From positions 1 to 8,276 of the forward strand of contig CAZKTF010000160.1 in the NCBI GenBank assembly GCA_964555565.1: a stretch of DNA of 8,276 nucleotides, written 5' to 3'. Under the pieces are notes generated by a model. That model was not told the origin of the DNA. It worked only from the letters and a program-made list of their open reading frames with translations, and did not search any database. How positions within the stretch are numbered: the first letter of the stretch is position 1; every line of letters starts with the position of its first letter. A program made the translations under genes and the position numbers. Shown here in pieces: positions 1 to 6,555 of this stretch. The stretch comes from CAZKTF01 sp964555565. Its GTDB lineage: Bacteria > Planctomycetota > JAJSAM01 > JAKLKS01.

Positions 1-279
1 CCGATCGCACCCGAGCGGCCGACGCTGTCGGTGGCGGAGCGGGCCTTCCTCCACCCGGCGGGGATCCGCGGGCGGGAGTGGTTCCGGCACCTCGTCTACG
101 CCCCCGGGCTCGCGACGGGCTACGCCGCGGACCCCCTCCCGGCGCTCGCCGAGGCGCTCCGCACCCCCGACGCCGCGGCCGCCGCCCGCGAGGCGGCCCG
201 CCTCGCCGGCGTCCTGGACGCCGCCCGGGCCTGCGTGGAGCGGGCCATCGCGAGGCTCGAGGGAGGGGAGGGGCGATGA
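1..279 (+). CDS. M28-family zinc peptidase, C-terminal fragment (glutamate carboxypeptidase II-like)
   Basis: Only the last 92 codons are in the window; the reading frame is open from base 1 and ends in TGA at 277-279. The visible part matches the helical transferrin-receptor-like dimerisation domain that closes M28B peptidases of the glutamate carboxypeptidase II (N-acetylated alpha-linked acidic dipeptidase) type. The motif ERAFLHPAGI, followed by WFRHLVYAPGLATGYA, corresponds to the well-known ERAFLxPxGLPGRPWYRHLIYAPGxYTGY block of that family. The last 50 residues are Ala/Arg/Glu-rich helix. The catalytic zinc site would lie upstream, outside the window, so activity cannot be judged. Such enzymes are usually exported and cleave peptides from the C-terminus. 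The GTG at 31 is internal, not a start. The next gene on the same strand starts 87 bp downstream behind its own promoter-like box, so co-transcription is possible but not required. Confidence 0.82.
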   Translation, partial: PIAPERPTLSVAERAFLHPAGIRGREWFRHLVYAPGLATGYAADPLPALAEALRTPDAAAAAREAARLAGVLDAARACVERAIARLEGGEGR

Positions 280-298
280 CGCCCCGCTTCCCGTCCCG

Positions 299-314
299 GG
301 CGGCCCCGGCCGCC
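299..314 (+). terminator. GC-rich stem-loop after the M28 gene, possible weak terminator
   Basis: GGCGGCC at 299-305 is the exact reverse complement of GGCCGCC at 308-314, giving a stem of six to seven pairs with a tiny loop. It lies 20 bp after the peptidase stop codon and immediately before the promoter-like box at 317-326. No T-run follows, so it is not a classical intrinsic terminator. It may end or attenuate the upstream transcript, or be a chance product of high GC. Confidence 0.3.
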
Positions 315-316
315 TG

Positions 317-326
317 TGATACGATT
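317..326 (+). promoter_or_regulatory. Promoter -10-like box (TGATACGATT) upstream of the propeller gene
   Basis: This is the most AT-rich stretch of the 86-bp gap. The hexamer TACGAT at 320-325 fits the TAnnnT class of -10 elements, 40 bp before the ATG at 366. A start of transcription 6-8 bp beyond it would leave a leader of about 33 nt that contains the ribosome binding site. No convincing -35 hexamer is visible. Similar boxes precede three other genes in this window. Confidence 0.45.
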
Positions 327-351
327 CCCCTCCGGGACTTGCGGGTCCCCC

Positions 352-356
352 AGGAG
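352..356 (+). promoter_or_regulatory. Ribosome binding site AGGAG deciding the start at 366
   Basis: AGGAG sits 9 nt before ATG 366, a standard spacing. It favours this start over the in-frame ATG at 276, which overlaps the upstream stop and would put about 30 non-signal residues in front of the signal peptide. Confidence 0.7.
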
Positions 357-365
357 AACCGACGC

Positions 366-3300
366 ATGCACCCCCGCCGGAACGCCTCCCTCCTCCTCGC
401 GCTCGCCCTCGCGCTCGCGGCCCCGGCAGCCGTCGCCGCCAACCGCGGCGTCACCGCGGCGGGCGGGGATTCCTTCGCCTCGGCCATCGGTTTCGCCGGG
501 GACGTGGACTGCTACGTGCTCGACCTCCCGCTCGGCGGGGTCCTCTCCGCCACCGTGACGCCCGCGAAGGGGTCGGGGTTCGCCCCCGCCATCGAGGTCC
601 GGAGGCCCGACGGGACGCCCGCCGACGTGGCGGGCTTCGTCAAGGTGGCCGGGTCCGGGAAGCTCTCCCTGAAGAACGTCCCGGTGGGCCTCGAGGGGCG
701 CTGGGCGGTCTGCGTCGCCGGCCAGGGGACCTCCACCGGCGCCTACACGGTCTCCTTCAAGACGAAGGCCCCGAAGAAGGCGGTGGACAAGGGGCTCGAC
801 GTCCCCACGGGGACGGACGTCCTCTGCGAGGCCACGGGCGACACCGGGGCCCTCCTCTCCTTCACGGTCGCGCAGAAGTCCGGACCGTCCCTGGCGGACG
901 TGCAGGTCCTGGACCCGGAGGGGACCGTCGTCCCCGCGACCATCCTCCACAAGGGGTCGAAGTGGAGCGCGAAGGGCGTGCCCCTGGCCTCGGGGTTCGG
1001 GAACTACGCGGTGCGTCTCACGGGCGGGGTCGGCCCCGGCTCGGTGGACTGCACCGTCGGGGTGAAGTTCCTGAAGCACACGGCCCTCAAGGTCGCGCTC
1101 GGCCCGGAGCCGCGGGTCACGGACGTGCAGCCCCGGGGCGGCATCGCCGGCGTCCCCGTGACCGTGACCGGGACGGAGTTCCAGTCCGGGGCGCGGGTCT
1201 TCTTCGGCGACGGGGAGGCGAGCCCCGTCGCGGTCGCCCCCGCCGGCGACTCGCTCACCTGCGACGCGGCGTCGGGGACCCAGTCGGACGACGGGCTGAC
1301 GATCGCGCTGGACGTCCAGAACCCCGACGGCCAGGTCGGCAGCTTCGCCGCCGCCTTCGCCTACCTCGGGGTCCCGGGCCCCGATTCCGTCTCCCCCGGG
1401 GTGAGCCCGCTCGCGGGCGGCGTGACGATCACGATCACCGGGAGCCGCTTCCGGGACGGCGCCACGGTCAGCGTGGGCGGGACGCCGCCCACCGGCGTCA
1501 CCGTCCAGGACGGCGAGCACATCACCTGCGTGACCCCGGCCCACGCCGAGGGGCCCGTGGACATCGTGGTCTTCGACGAGTTCGCGCGGCCGGGCGCGGC
1601 CCTCTCCGGGCACGCCTACGCCGGTCCGCCCACGCTGACCGCCGCGGACCCCGCGGCCGCCCCCTCCCACGGGGGCGACACCGTCACCCTGACCGGGACC
1701 TCGTTCCGGACCGGGGCGCGCCTCTTCGTGGACGGGAACGAGGTCACGCCCATCGCGATCGCATCGACGACCTCGATGTCCTTCACCATGCCCGCCGGCG
1801 CCAAGGGCCCGGCCACGGTGCGCGTGGAGGACGAGTTCGTGCAGTCGAGCCCGACCTACGGGGCCCTCCTCGCGCGCGCGGCCTCCTTCGTGTCGAGGAC
1901 CGGCACGGCCATCCCCTCCGCCCCCTCGGGGACCGAGTTCTTCGGGCGGGCGGTCGGCCTCGGGGACCTCGACAAGGACCTGGACCGGGACATCGTGGTG
2001 CTCCCCTCGTACCCCCTCGCCGACGGGGGCGGGTCCCCGGTCGTCGTGCCGTGGATGCTCCGGAACGACGGCTCCTGGACCTTCACGGACGTGACCGCGA
2101 CCAAGCACGCGACCTTCAAGGAGAACGGGGACCAGGGGCAGGGCGACGCGCTCCTGGTCGGGGACCTGGACGCGGACGGCGACGCCGACGTACTCGTGGG
2201 AAGGGTGTCGCCCCTGTACTCCTCCACCTACGCGTCCTACACGACGACCTATTCCAACCCCGGCGGCACGGTCTACACCTACCCCACCTACGACTACCCC
2301 ACCTACCTGGCCACCCGGGTCCTGCGCAACGACGGCACCGGGGCCCTCACCGACGTCTCCTCCTCCGCGCTCCCGGTCCCCACCTCGACGCCGCTGTTCG
2401 GCTCGGGCGAACGGTGGCAGGCGGCGGCCTTCGCGATGGGGGACCTGGACGGGGACTCGAAGAAGGACCTCGTCCTCCTGGCAGCGCCCCCGGGCGTGCA
2501 GGACGGGACCGTCGCGTACTACATCTACACCTCCGGGGGAACGAGCTACGTCTACTTCTACGAGCAGGGGACCTACATCGCCTCGACGCGCGTGATGATC
2601 AACAACGGGTCCGGGGTCTTCACCCGGAAGGCCAACGCGATCCCGGCCGTGGTGACCTCCGGGTACTACGTCCTCGAGACCTGGGACGGGACCGGCGTGG
2701 CCCTGGGGGACGTGGACGGCGACGCCCAGGGCACCGTGGACATCGTGATCGCGAGGCCCTACCCCTACCTCTTCTACCAGTACGACCCGAACACCATGAC
2801 GGGGAGCTTCACGTACCTGAACGCCTCCCGCGTCCTCCTCAACGACGGGACCGCGCGGTTCACCGCCTCGGCGAACGCGATCCCCGCCGGGTACCCCTCG
2901 GCGGCGCCCGGCGCGGGCGACGCCTGGGAGGGGGAGACCTGCGCGCTCGGGGACCTGGACAAGGACGGGGACCTGGACCTCGTGCTCGGGCGGCGCTACC
3001 CGGGCTACTGGTACGACGCCGCCGCGGCGCAGGTGAAGCTCCGGCCCGCCATCCGGATCCTCTCCAACGACGGGACCGGGAGGTTCGCCGAGGCGAACGC
3101 GACGTTCCTCGCCTCCTCGTCCACCACGGACGGGGGACCGGAGATGATCCTCTCCGTCGTGGGGATCGCCCTGGGGGACCTGGACGGCGACCTCAACCTC
3201 GACATGGTGACCACGGGCACCGTCTACTACGTCTACGACTACAATGCCACCGGGGCGGGGTACTTCGGGTTCCTCTCGTCGGGGTACCGGACGGCGACCC

Positions 3301-3521
3301 ACGTCCTCCAGAACGACGGGACGGGGATGCTCCTGGACGCCACCGAGAGGTGGTTCCCCCCCGTCTCCAACGGGGACTACCGGCAGGGGGACGGGGTCGT
3401 GCTCGGGGACCTGGACGGCGACGGGGACCTGGACATGGCCATCACCTACGGCACCTACCCCGACACCCCCTACAACACCACGGGCCACAACCGCCCGCTG
3501 CGGGTCTTCGAGAACCGGTAG
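366..3521 (+). CDS. Secreted modular protein: two PPC-like, three IPT/TIG, seven FG-GAP/VCBS repeats
   Basis: The product has 1051 residues. Residues 1-25 form a Sec signal peptide (MHPRR, a Leu/Ala core, cleavage near AVAA). Residues about 30-240 look like two tandem PPC-type beta domains with four cysteines (49, 116, 154, 229). Three IPT/TIG immunoglobulin-like domains start near 249, 339 and 422, each with the pattern VTVTGxxFxxGAxVxxxG. From 534 on, seven FG-GAP/VCBS repeats carry calcium-binding GDxDxDxxxD loops starting at Asp 534, 600, 693, 782, 863, 938 and 1015; seven repeats fit an integrin-alpha-like propeller. Between the loops lie Tyr/Thr-rich inserts that are unusual for the family. 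There is no C-terminal membrane anchor, LPXTG or PEP-CTERM tag, so the protein is probably released or held by contacts. A role in adhesion or binding of carbohydrate or protein is inferred; no catalytic domain is seen. The start is set by AGGAG and the signal peptide. Confidence 0.88.
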   Translation: MHPRRNASLLLALALALAAPAAVAANRGVTAAGGDSFASAIGFAGDVDCYVLDLPLGGVLSATVTPAKGSGFAPAIEVRRPDGTPADVAGFVKVAGSGKLSLKNVPVGLEGRWAVCVAGQGTSTGAYTVSFKTKAPKKAVDKGLDVPTGTDVLCEATGDTGALLSFTVAQKSGPSLADVQVLDPEGTVVPATILHKGSKWSAKGVPLASGFGNYAVRLTGGVGPGSVDCTVGVKFLKHTALKVALGPEPRVTDVQPRGGIAGVPVTVTGTEFQSGARVFFGDGEASPVAVAPAGDSLTCDAASGTQSDDGLTIALDVQNPDGQVGSFAAAFAYLGVPGPDSVSPGVSPLAGGVTITITGSRFRDGATVSVGGTPPTGVTVQDGEHITCVTPAHAEGPVDIVVFDEFARPGAALSGHAYAGPPTLTAADPAAAPSHGGDTVTLTGTSFRTGARLFVDGNEVTPIAIASTTSMSFTMPAGAKGPATVRVEDEFVQSSPTYGALLARAASFVSRTGTAIPSAPSGTEFFGRAVGLGDLDKDLDRDIVVLPSYPLADGGGSPVVVPWMLRNDGSWTFTDVTATKHATFKENGDQGQGDALLVGDLDADGDADVLVGRVSPLYSSTYASYTTTYSNPGGTVYTYPTYDYPTYLATRVLRNDGTGALTDVSSSALPVPTSTPLFGSGERWQAAAFAMGDLDGDSKKDLVLLAAPPGVQDGTVAYYIYTSGGTSYVYFYEQGTYIASTRVMINNGSGVFTRKANAIPAVVTSGYYVLETWDGTGVALGDVDGDAQGTVDIVIARPYPYLFYQYDPNTMTGSFTYLNASRVLLNDGTARFTASANAIPAGYPSAAPGAGDAWEGETCALGDLDKDGDLDLVLGRRYPGYWYDAAAAQVKLRPAIRILSNDGTGRFAEANATFLASSSTTDGGPEMILSVVGIALGDLDGDLNLDMVTTGTVYYVYDYNATGAGYFGFLSSGYRTATHVLQNDGTGMLLDATERWFPPVSNGDYRQGDGVVLGDLDGDGDLDMAITYGTYPDTPYNTTGHNRPLRVFENR
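1962..3449 (+). repeat. Seven coding FG-GAP/VCBS repeats with near-identical GDLDGDGDLD segments
   Basis: The DNA repeats the core ggggacctggac seven times with small changes, at about 1962, 2160, 2439, 2706, 2949, 3174 and 3405. Period varies from 66 to 93 codons because the inserts between cores differ in length. Blade 4 has a diverged loop (DVDGDAQGTVDIVI), and blades 3 and 6 lack some of the usual Asp/Gly positions (DLDGDSKKDLVL, DLDGDLNLDMVT). These are protein-coding repeats, not a mobile or CRISPR repeat. The near-identical cores could support recombination that changes blade number. Confidence 0.8.
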
Positions 3522-3524
3522 CGG

Positions 3525-4085
3525 TCAGTACCCGCCCAGGTCGCGGCGGCGCGGGTGCGCCGGCCGCCGCGGCGGCAGCCCCAGCCTCTCCCGCACGCGG
3601 TCCTGGTAGGTGTCCACCGTGTCCTCCTCGGTCCGCGGGATCTCGAGCATCTCGCCCACCTCGCGCAGCAGCTCCGGGTCCTCCTGGAAGGGCCAGTCCC
3701 GGCGGCGCACCTGCTCGGTGAAGATGGAGAGGAAGACCCTGCGGGCGATGGCGCGGATGAGGAAGTAGAGGGCCGCCGCCATCCCCCCGATGGCGGCCAG
3801 GGACACGAGGATCCAGAAGAGCAGGCTGCGGACCTGCCCCTGCGGGGCGCTGTGGACGGTCCCCGCCATCTGGAGCCCGGCCCCCACGGCGAGGAAGACG
3901 AACCCGACGATGGCCTCGATCCGGCCCGCGATGTAGTACCGGAAGGTCTTGTAGCGCTCGACCGGGACGCCGATGAGCTCCCGCATCATGTAGCGCGGGG
4001 CCTTCCAGATGACGCTCTTGGCGAGGAAGAACGCCCCGAGGATCTGGAGGCAGAGGCCGAGGATCGTGAGGAGCGAGGGGGCCAA
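3525..4085 (-). CDS. Small membrane protein of unrecognised family, downstream of the M48 peptidase
   Basis: I do not recognise this 186-residue protein. Three hydrophobic segments are clear: about residues 4-23, 57-77 and 88-113. Between the first two lies a basic stretch (KAPRYMMREL, then ERYKTFRYY). After the third comes a charged soluble tail of some 70 residues with an acidic helix (EDPELLREVGEML) and an Arg/Pro-rich end finishing DLGGY. The start is TTG at 4085, directly next to the TAG stop of the M48 gene with no spacer. A purine-rich stretch (GAGGAAGG) a short way upstream, inside the M48 3' end, can act as ribosome binding site, so translation is probably coupled. High-GC codon use and an open frame ending exactly at the convergent gene support it as real. 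A role as inner-membrane partner or substrate adaptor of the peptidase is inferred from position only. Confidence 0.75.
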   Translation of the reverse strand: MAPSLLTILGLCLQILGAFFLAKSVIWKAPRYMMRELIGVPVERYKTFRYYIAGRIEAIVGFVFLAVGAGLQMAGTVHSAPQGQVRSLLFWILVSLAAIGGMAAALYFLIRAIARRVFLSIFTEQVRRRDWPFQEDPELLREVGEMLEIPRTEEDTVDTYQDRVRERLGLPPRRPAHPRRRDLGGY

Positions 4086-5495
4086 CTAGCGCCCCCCCTT
4101 CCTCTTCGCGGGCGCGCCCTTCGGCGGGGCCGGCTCCTCCGCCGGGGCGAGCGCCCGGAGCCGCGCCCGGGCGTCGCTCTCCTCGGCGCTCCCGGGTGCG
4201 GCCAGCTCCGTCGCCTCCCGGTACGCGGCCGTCGCCTCGGGGTTCCGGCCCAGCGCCTCGAGGGACCGCCCGACCAGGAGCCGGGCCCCGGCGTGTCCCG
4301 GGTCGAGCCCCGCGGCCGCGCGGGCCGCGTCGAGGCCCTCCGTCGGCCGGCCGTCCTCCACCTCGAGCAGGGCCAGCCGCCAACGCGCGAAGAACAGGTC
4401 GGGCTGGAGCCGCCCCGCGCGCTGGAGCCTCGCGCGCGCCTCGCGCCGGTCCCCGAGGGAGTGGAGGATTGCCCCCTCCACGGCGGGGAAGAGCGCGTGG
4501 GACGGCAGGGCCGCGCCGGCCTCCTCGACGTCGCGGAGCGCCCGCCGGGCCGCGCCGCCGTCGCCCGCCTGGAGCGCCCGGGCCGCACGGGAGCGGGCGC
4601 GGTCCAGGACCTCGTACCGCGCCTGGGCCGCGCGGACCGAGGCGAGGACCTCCCCGTAGCGCGCGCTGTTCACCGCCAGGTCCGCCGCCGCGGCGTCCCC
4701 GCGGAGCGCCGGGTAGCGGGCATCGACCTCGGACCGGATGTGGGCGACGCGGTCCTCGTCGAGGGGGTGCGTCGAGAGCCAGGAGTCGAGGGGGCCCCCG
4801 GCCCCGCCGGCCTCCCGCTTCATCCGCGCGAACTCCTCGAACACGCGCGCCCCCCGGCGCGGGTCGTAGCCGGCCCGGTAGGCGTACTCGACCCCCCGGG
4901 AGTCGGCCTCGAGCTCCTGGTCGCGGCTGAACCGGAGGAGGAGGAGCCCGCCGCCCACGGACGCGAGCCCGCTCGCGACCTCGCGGTCCCGCTCGTCCTG
5001 CACGGCCCCGGCGAGGAGCGAGCCCCCGAGGCCCACGAGGAGCCGGTCGTTCATGGCCTTCACGGCGTGGCGGTGGTTGACGTGGCCCACCTCGTGCGCC
5101 ATCACGACCGCGAACATCGCCTCCTCGTCCAGGCGGGCCAGGAGGCCGCGGGTCAGGAAGACCTCGCCCCCGGGGAGGGCGAAGGCGTTGGGGACGGAGG
5201 AGTTGAGGAGGGTGAACCGGTAGGGGAGCCGGGGACGGTGGCTCAGGGAGCCGACGCGGAGGACGATGGCCGCGAGGTAGTCGCCCGCGTCCCGGTCCGG
5301 GTAGGCCCCGTCGTACTCCGCCACGAAGGAGGCCGCGTACTTGCGGCCCTCGCGGACCTCCTCGTCGTCGCTCGGGTTGATGAGGCCGAGGCTCCTCTTC
5401 CCCGTGACCGGGTCGGTCATGCACCCCGGGGAGAGGAAGAGCGCCGCGCCGCAGCCGAGCAGCAGGAGCAGGAGGAGGAAACGGAGCCTGGGCAT
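4086..5495 (-). CDS. M48-family zinc metallopeptidase lipoprotein with TPR-like C-terminal region (BepA/YfgC-like)
   Basis: The product has 469 residues. Its N-terminus MPRLR plus a Leu-rich core is a lipoprotein signal; Cys15 (LLGC) and Cys25 (SPGC) are both possible lipidation sites. Cys25 is followed by MTDPVTGKRSL, the block that usually follows the lipidated Cys in this family. The zinc site is HEVGH at 134-138 with the third ligand Glu196 in ELEADSRG. STHP at 241-244, followed by Arg249, is the conserved downstream motif. Residues about 270-450 are helical and TPR-like (for example LFARWRLALLEVEDGRPTEG pattern, then GRSLEALGRNPEATAAYREA), with a basic tail. Family members such as BepA degrade or assist assembly of misfolded outer-membrane proteins in the periplasm. 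It heads a two-gene unit with the membrane protein at 3525-4085. All expected catalytic residues are present, so an active enzyme is likely. Confidence 0.93.
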   Translation of the reverse strand: MPRLRFLLLLLLLGCGAALFLSPGCMTDPVTGKRSLGLINPSDDEEVREGRKYAASFVAEYDGAYPDRDAGDYLAAIVLRVGSLSHRPRLPYRFTLLNSSVPNAFALPGGEVFLTRGLLARLDEEAMFAVVMAHEVGHVNHRHAVKAMNDRLLVGLGGSLLAGAVQDERDREVASGLASVGGGLLLLRFSRDQELEADSRGVEYAYRAGYDPRRGARVFEEFARMKREAGGAGGPLDSWLSTHPLDEDRVAHIRSEVDARYPALRGDAAAADLAVNSARYGEVLASVRAAQARYEVLDRARSRAARALQAGDGGAARRALRDVEEAGAALPSHALFPAVEGAILHSLGDRREARARLQRAGRLQPDLFFARWRLALLEVEDGRPTEGLDAARAAAGLDPGHAGARLLVGRSLEALGRNPEATAAYREATELAAPGSAEESDARARLRALAPAEEPAPPKGAPAKRKGGR

Positions 5496-5496
5496 G

Positions 5497-5502
5497 CCTC
5501 CT
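5497..5502 (-). promoter_or_regulatory. AGGAGG only 1 nt before the M48 ATG
   Basis: A perfect Shine-Dalgarno hexamer (minus strand AGGAGG) is separated from ATG 5495 by a single C. Functional spacing is normally about 5-10 nt. The next in-frame ATG (codon 26) would remove the signal peptide, so the start at 5495 stands and the hexamer may not work in the usual way. Confidence 0.5.
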
Positions 5503-5510
5503 AGTGTATC
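5503..5510 (-). promoter_or_regulatory. Promoter -10-like box GATACACT upstream of the M48 gene
   Basis: On the minus strand GATACACT contains TACACT, of the TAnnnT class, ending 7 nt before ATG 5495. That distance would start the transcript at or next to the ATG, giving a leaderless message. It matches the boxes before the genes at 366, 7949 and 8048. No clear -35 element is visible. Confidence 0.4.
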
Positions 5511-5521
5511 GGACGCGCCAC

Positions 5522-5534
5522 GGGGTCAGACCCC
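5522..5534. repeat. Palindrome GGGGTCAGACCCC
   Basis: GGGGTC and GACCCC are perfect reverse complements around a central A. From memory, this palindrome recurs in intergenic DNA of many environmental bacteria, often near REP-associated Y1 transposases. I cannot check its copy number here. It lies just upstream of the M48 promoter-like box, so an operator role is the alternative. Confidence 0.45.
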
Positions 5535-5632
5535 ACGCGTATGCCGGAGGCGACGGGAACCCCTGCCGGGACAACGGCTTGGGGCGGCGGCCACCTGTCG
5601 CGTTTGTAACTTCGCCTCCGGCGGGCTGCGTG
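5534..5632. other. Nested inverted repeat in the intergenic gap, possible structured RNA or REP-like element
   Basis: GCCGGAGGCGA at 5543-5553 is the exact reverse complement of TCGCCTCCGGC at 5612-5622. An outer pairing CACGC/GCGTG (5534-5538 with 5628-5632) extends the stem. Inside, CCCC/GGGG (5560-5563 with 5581-5584) and GCCG/CGGC (5565-5568 with 5575-5578) form a second arm with a GGACAA loop. The whole fold is about 99 nt and includes the least GC-rich stretch of the gap (cgtttgtaactt, 5601-5612). No open frame of note lies on either strand. On the minus strand it would lie in the 3' untranslated region of the pseudouridine synthase gene. Confidence 0.45.
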
Positions 5633-5645
5633 CCCGGCCCCGGGC
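5632..5645 (-). terminator. GC hairpin just after the pseudouridine synthase stop, possible weak terminator
   Basis: GCCCGG at 5632-5637 pairs with CCGGGC at 5640-5645, starting 8 nt after the TGA at 5653-5655 on the minus strand. No U-run follows. It could end the transcription unit that begins at 7949, or simply reflect high GC. Confidence 0.28.
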
Positions 5646-5652
5646 GCTGGAG

Positions 5653-6555
5653 TCAGGCCGGCGCGTGGCGCCGCAGCCGTTCGAGGGCGACGCGGAAGTC
5701 CTTGGGGATCGGGGCCTCGACCTCCACCCGACTCCCGCCGGCGGGGTCGTCGAAGCCCAGGCGGAGCGCGTGGAGGGCGAGTCTCCCGAGGAGCGGCCGC
5801 TCCGGGTGGCCCGCGGGGGGCTTGTAGCCGTGCTTCAGGTGCGAGAGGAACAGCCCCGGGCCGCCTCCGTAGAGGGGGTCGGCGACGACCGGCCACCCGA
5901 GGTGGGCCAGGGTGACGCGGATCTGGTGGGTGCGGCCGGTGCGGGGCCGGACCGCGAGCAGGGCGTGCTCGCGGAAGGTCTCCAGGGTCTCCCAGGCGGT
6001 GGTGGACGGCTTCCCGCCGTGGCGGACGACGCGCATCGCCGGGGAGCGCCGCGGGTCGGGTTGCAGGCGGAGCTCCACCTCGCCCGCGGGGGGCTCCGGG
6101 CGCCCCTCCACGATCGCCAGGTACTCCTTCCCGACCTGGTGGCGGCGGAAGGCCCGCGAGAGCGCCGCGGCCGAGGCCGGGTCCCGGCCGAACAGGAGGA
6201 CGCCGCTCGTCTCCTTGTCGATCCGGTGGATCACGAAGGGGCGCGGGGCGCCGGGGTCGCGCCGCCGCCAGGCCTCGTGCAGCCGGGAGAGCGCGGTGGG
6301 GATGCGCTGGCCGGGCCCCGGGTCCCCCCGCTCCCGCACCGACGCGAGCCCCGCGGGCTTGAGGACCGCGGCCCACCCGGGCCCCTCGCGGAGGACCTCC
6401 ACGTCGAGGCGGGGCCTCCGGGGAGCGGGGGCCGGCCCCGGCGCGAGGGCCTCCTCCAGGGAGGCGTCGCGCCCGATCTGGTAGAGCGTCTCCGCCTCCT
6501 CCCGGGTTCCGCGCGCGGGGCCGCGGGGCCGCTCGTTCCCGCCCCGCCGCCTCAC
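5653..6555 (-). CDS. RluA-family RNA pseudouridine synthase
   Basis: The enzyme converts uridine to pseudouridine in rRNA or tRNA; the exact target cannot be told from sequence. The catalytic motif HRIDKETSG is at residues 110-118 with Asp113 as the nucleophile. Other family blocks are VLKPAGL near 64-70, KEYLAIVEG, RTGRTHQIRVTLAHLG and VADPLYGG. No S4 RNA-binding domain is visible; the N-terminal 50 residues are an Arg/Glu- and Pro-rich extension. Start choice: GTG at 6555 overlaps the TGA of the upstream gene as GTGA, giving 300 residues. The only other start codon before the core is GTG at 6402, which would give about 249 residues, close to compact family members. Neither has a strong ribosome binding site, so the start is uncertain. 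Coupling to the prenyltransferase-fold gene looks like shared transcription rather than shared function. Confidence 0.92.
   Translation of the reverse strand: MRRRGGNERPRGPARGTREEAETLYQIGRDASLEEALAPGPAPAPRRPRLDVEVLREGPGWAAVLKPAGLASVRERGDPGPGQRIPTALSRLHEAWRRRDPGAPRPFVIHRIDKETSGVLLFGRDPASAAALSRAFRRHQVGKEYLAIVEGRPEPPAGEVELRLQPDPRRSPAMRVVRHGGKPSTTAWETLETFREHALLAVRPRTGRTHQIRVTLAHLGWPVVADPLYGGGPGLFLSHLKHGYKPPAGHPERPLLGRLALHALRLGFDDPAGGSRVEVEAPIPKDFRVALERLRRHAPA

Noticed and set aside
276..365. ATG at 276 (ATGA overlap with the M28 stop) as start of the propeller gene
   Set aside because: It would add 30 residues before a complete signal peptide and bypass the AGGAG at 352-356 and the promoter-like box at 317-326.
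1962..3449. CRISPR-like or tandem DNA repeat
   Set aside because: The repeated segments are in-frame FG-GAP calcium loops, with unequal spacing and diverged sequence between them.
120..3488. 1122-codon open frame antisense to the propeller gene
   Set aside because: It mirrors the plus-strand gene, is dominated by Gly, Arg, Val, Pro and Asp, and has no recognisable domain, signal or ribosome site. Long antisense frames are expected where third positions are nearly all G or C.
962..3721. 919-codon plus-strand frame overlapping the propeller gene
   Set aside because: It is an Arg/Gly/Pro-rich shadow in another frame, and it runs through the convergent gene boundary. The other frame encodes clear IPT and FG-GAP repeats.
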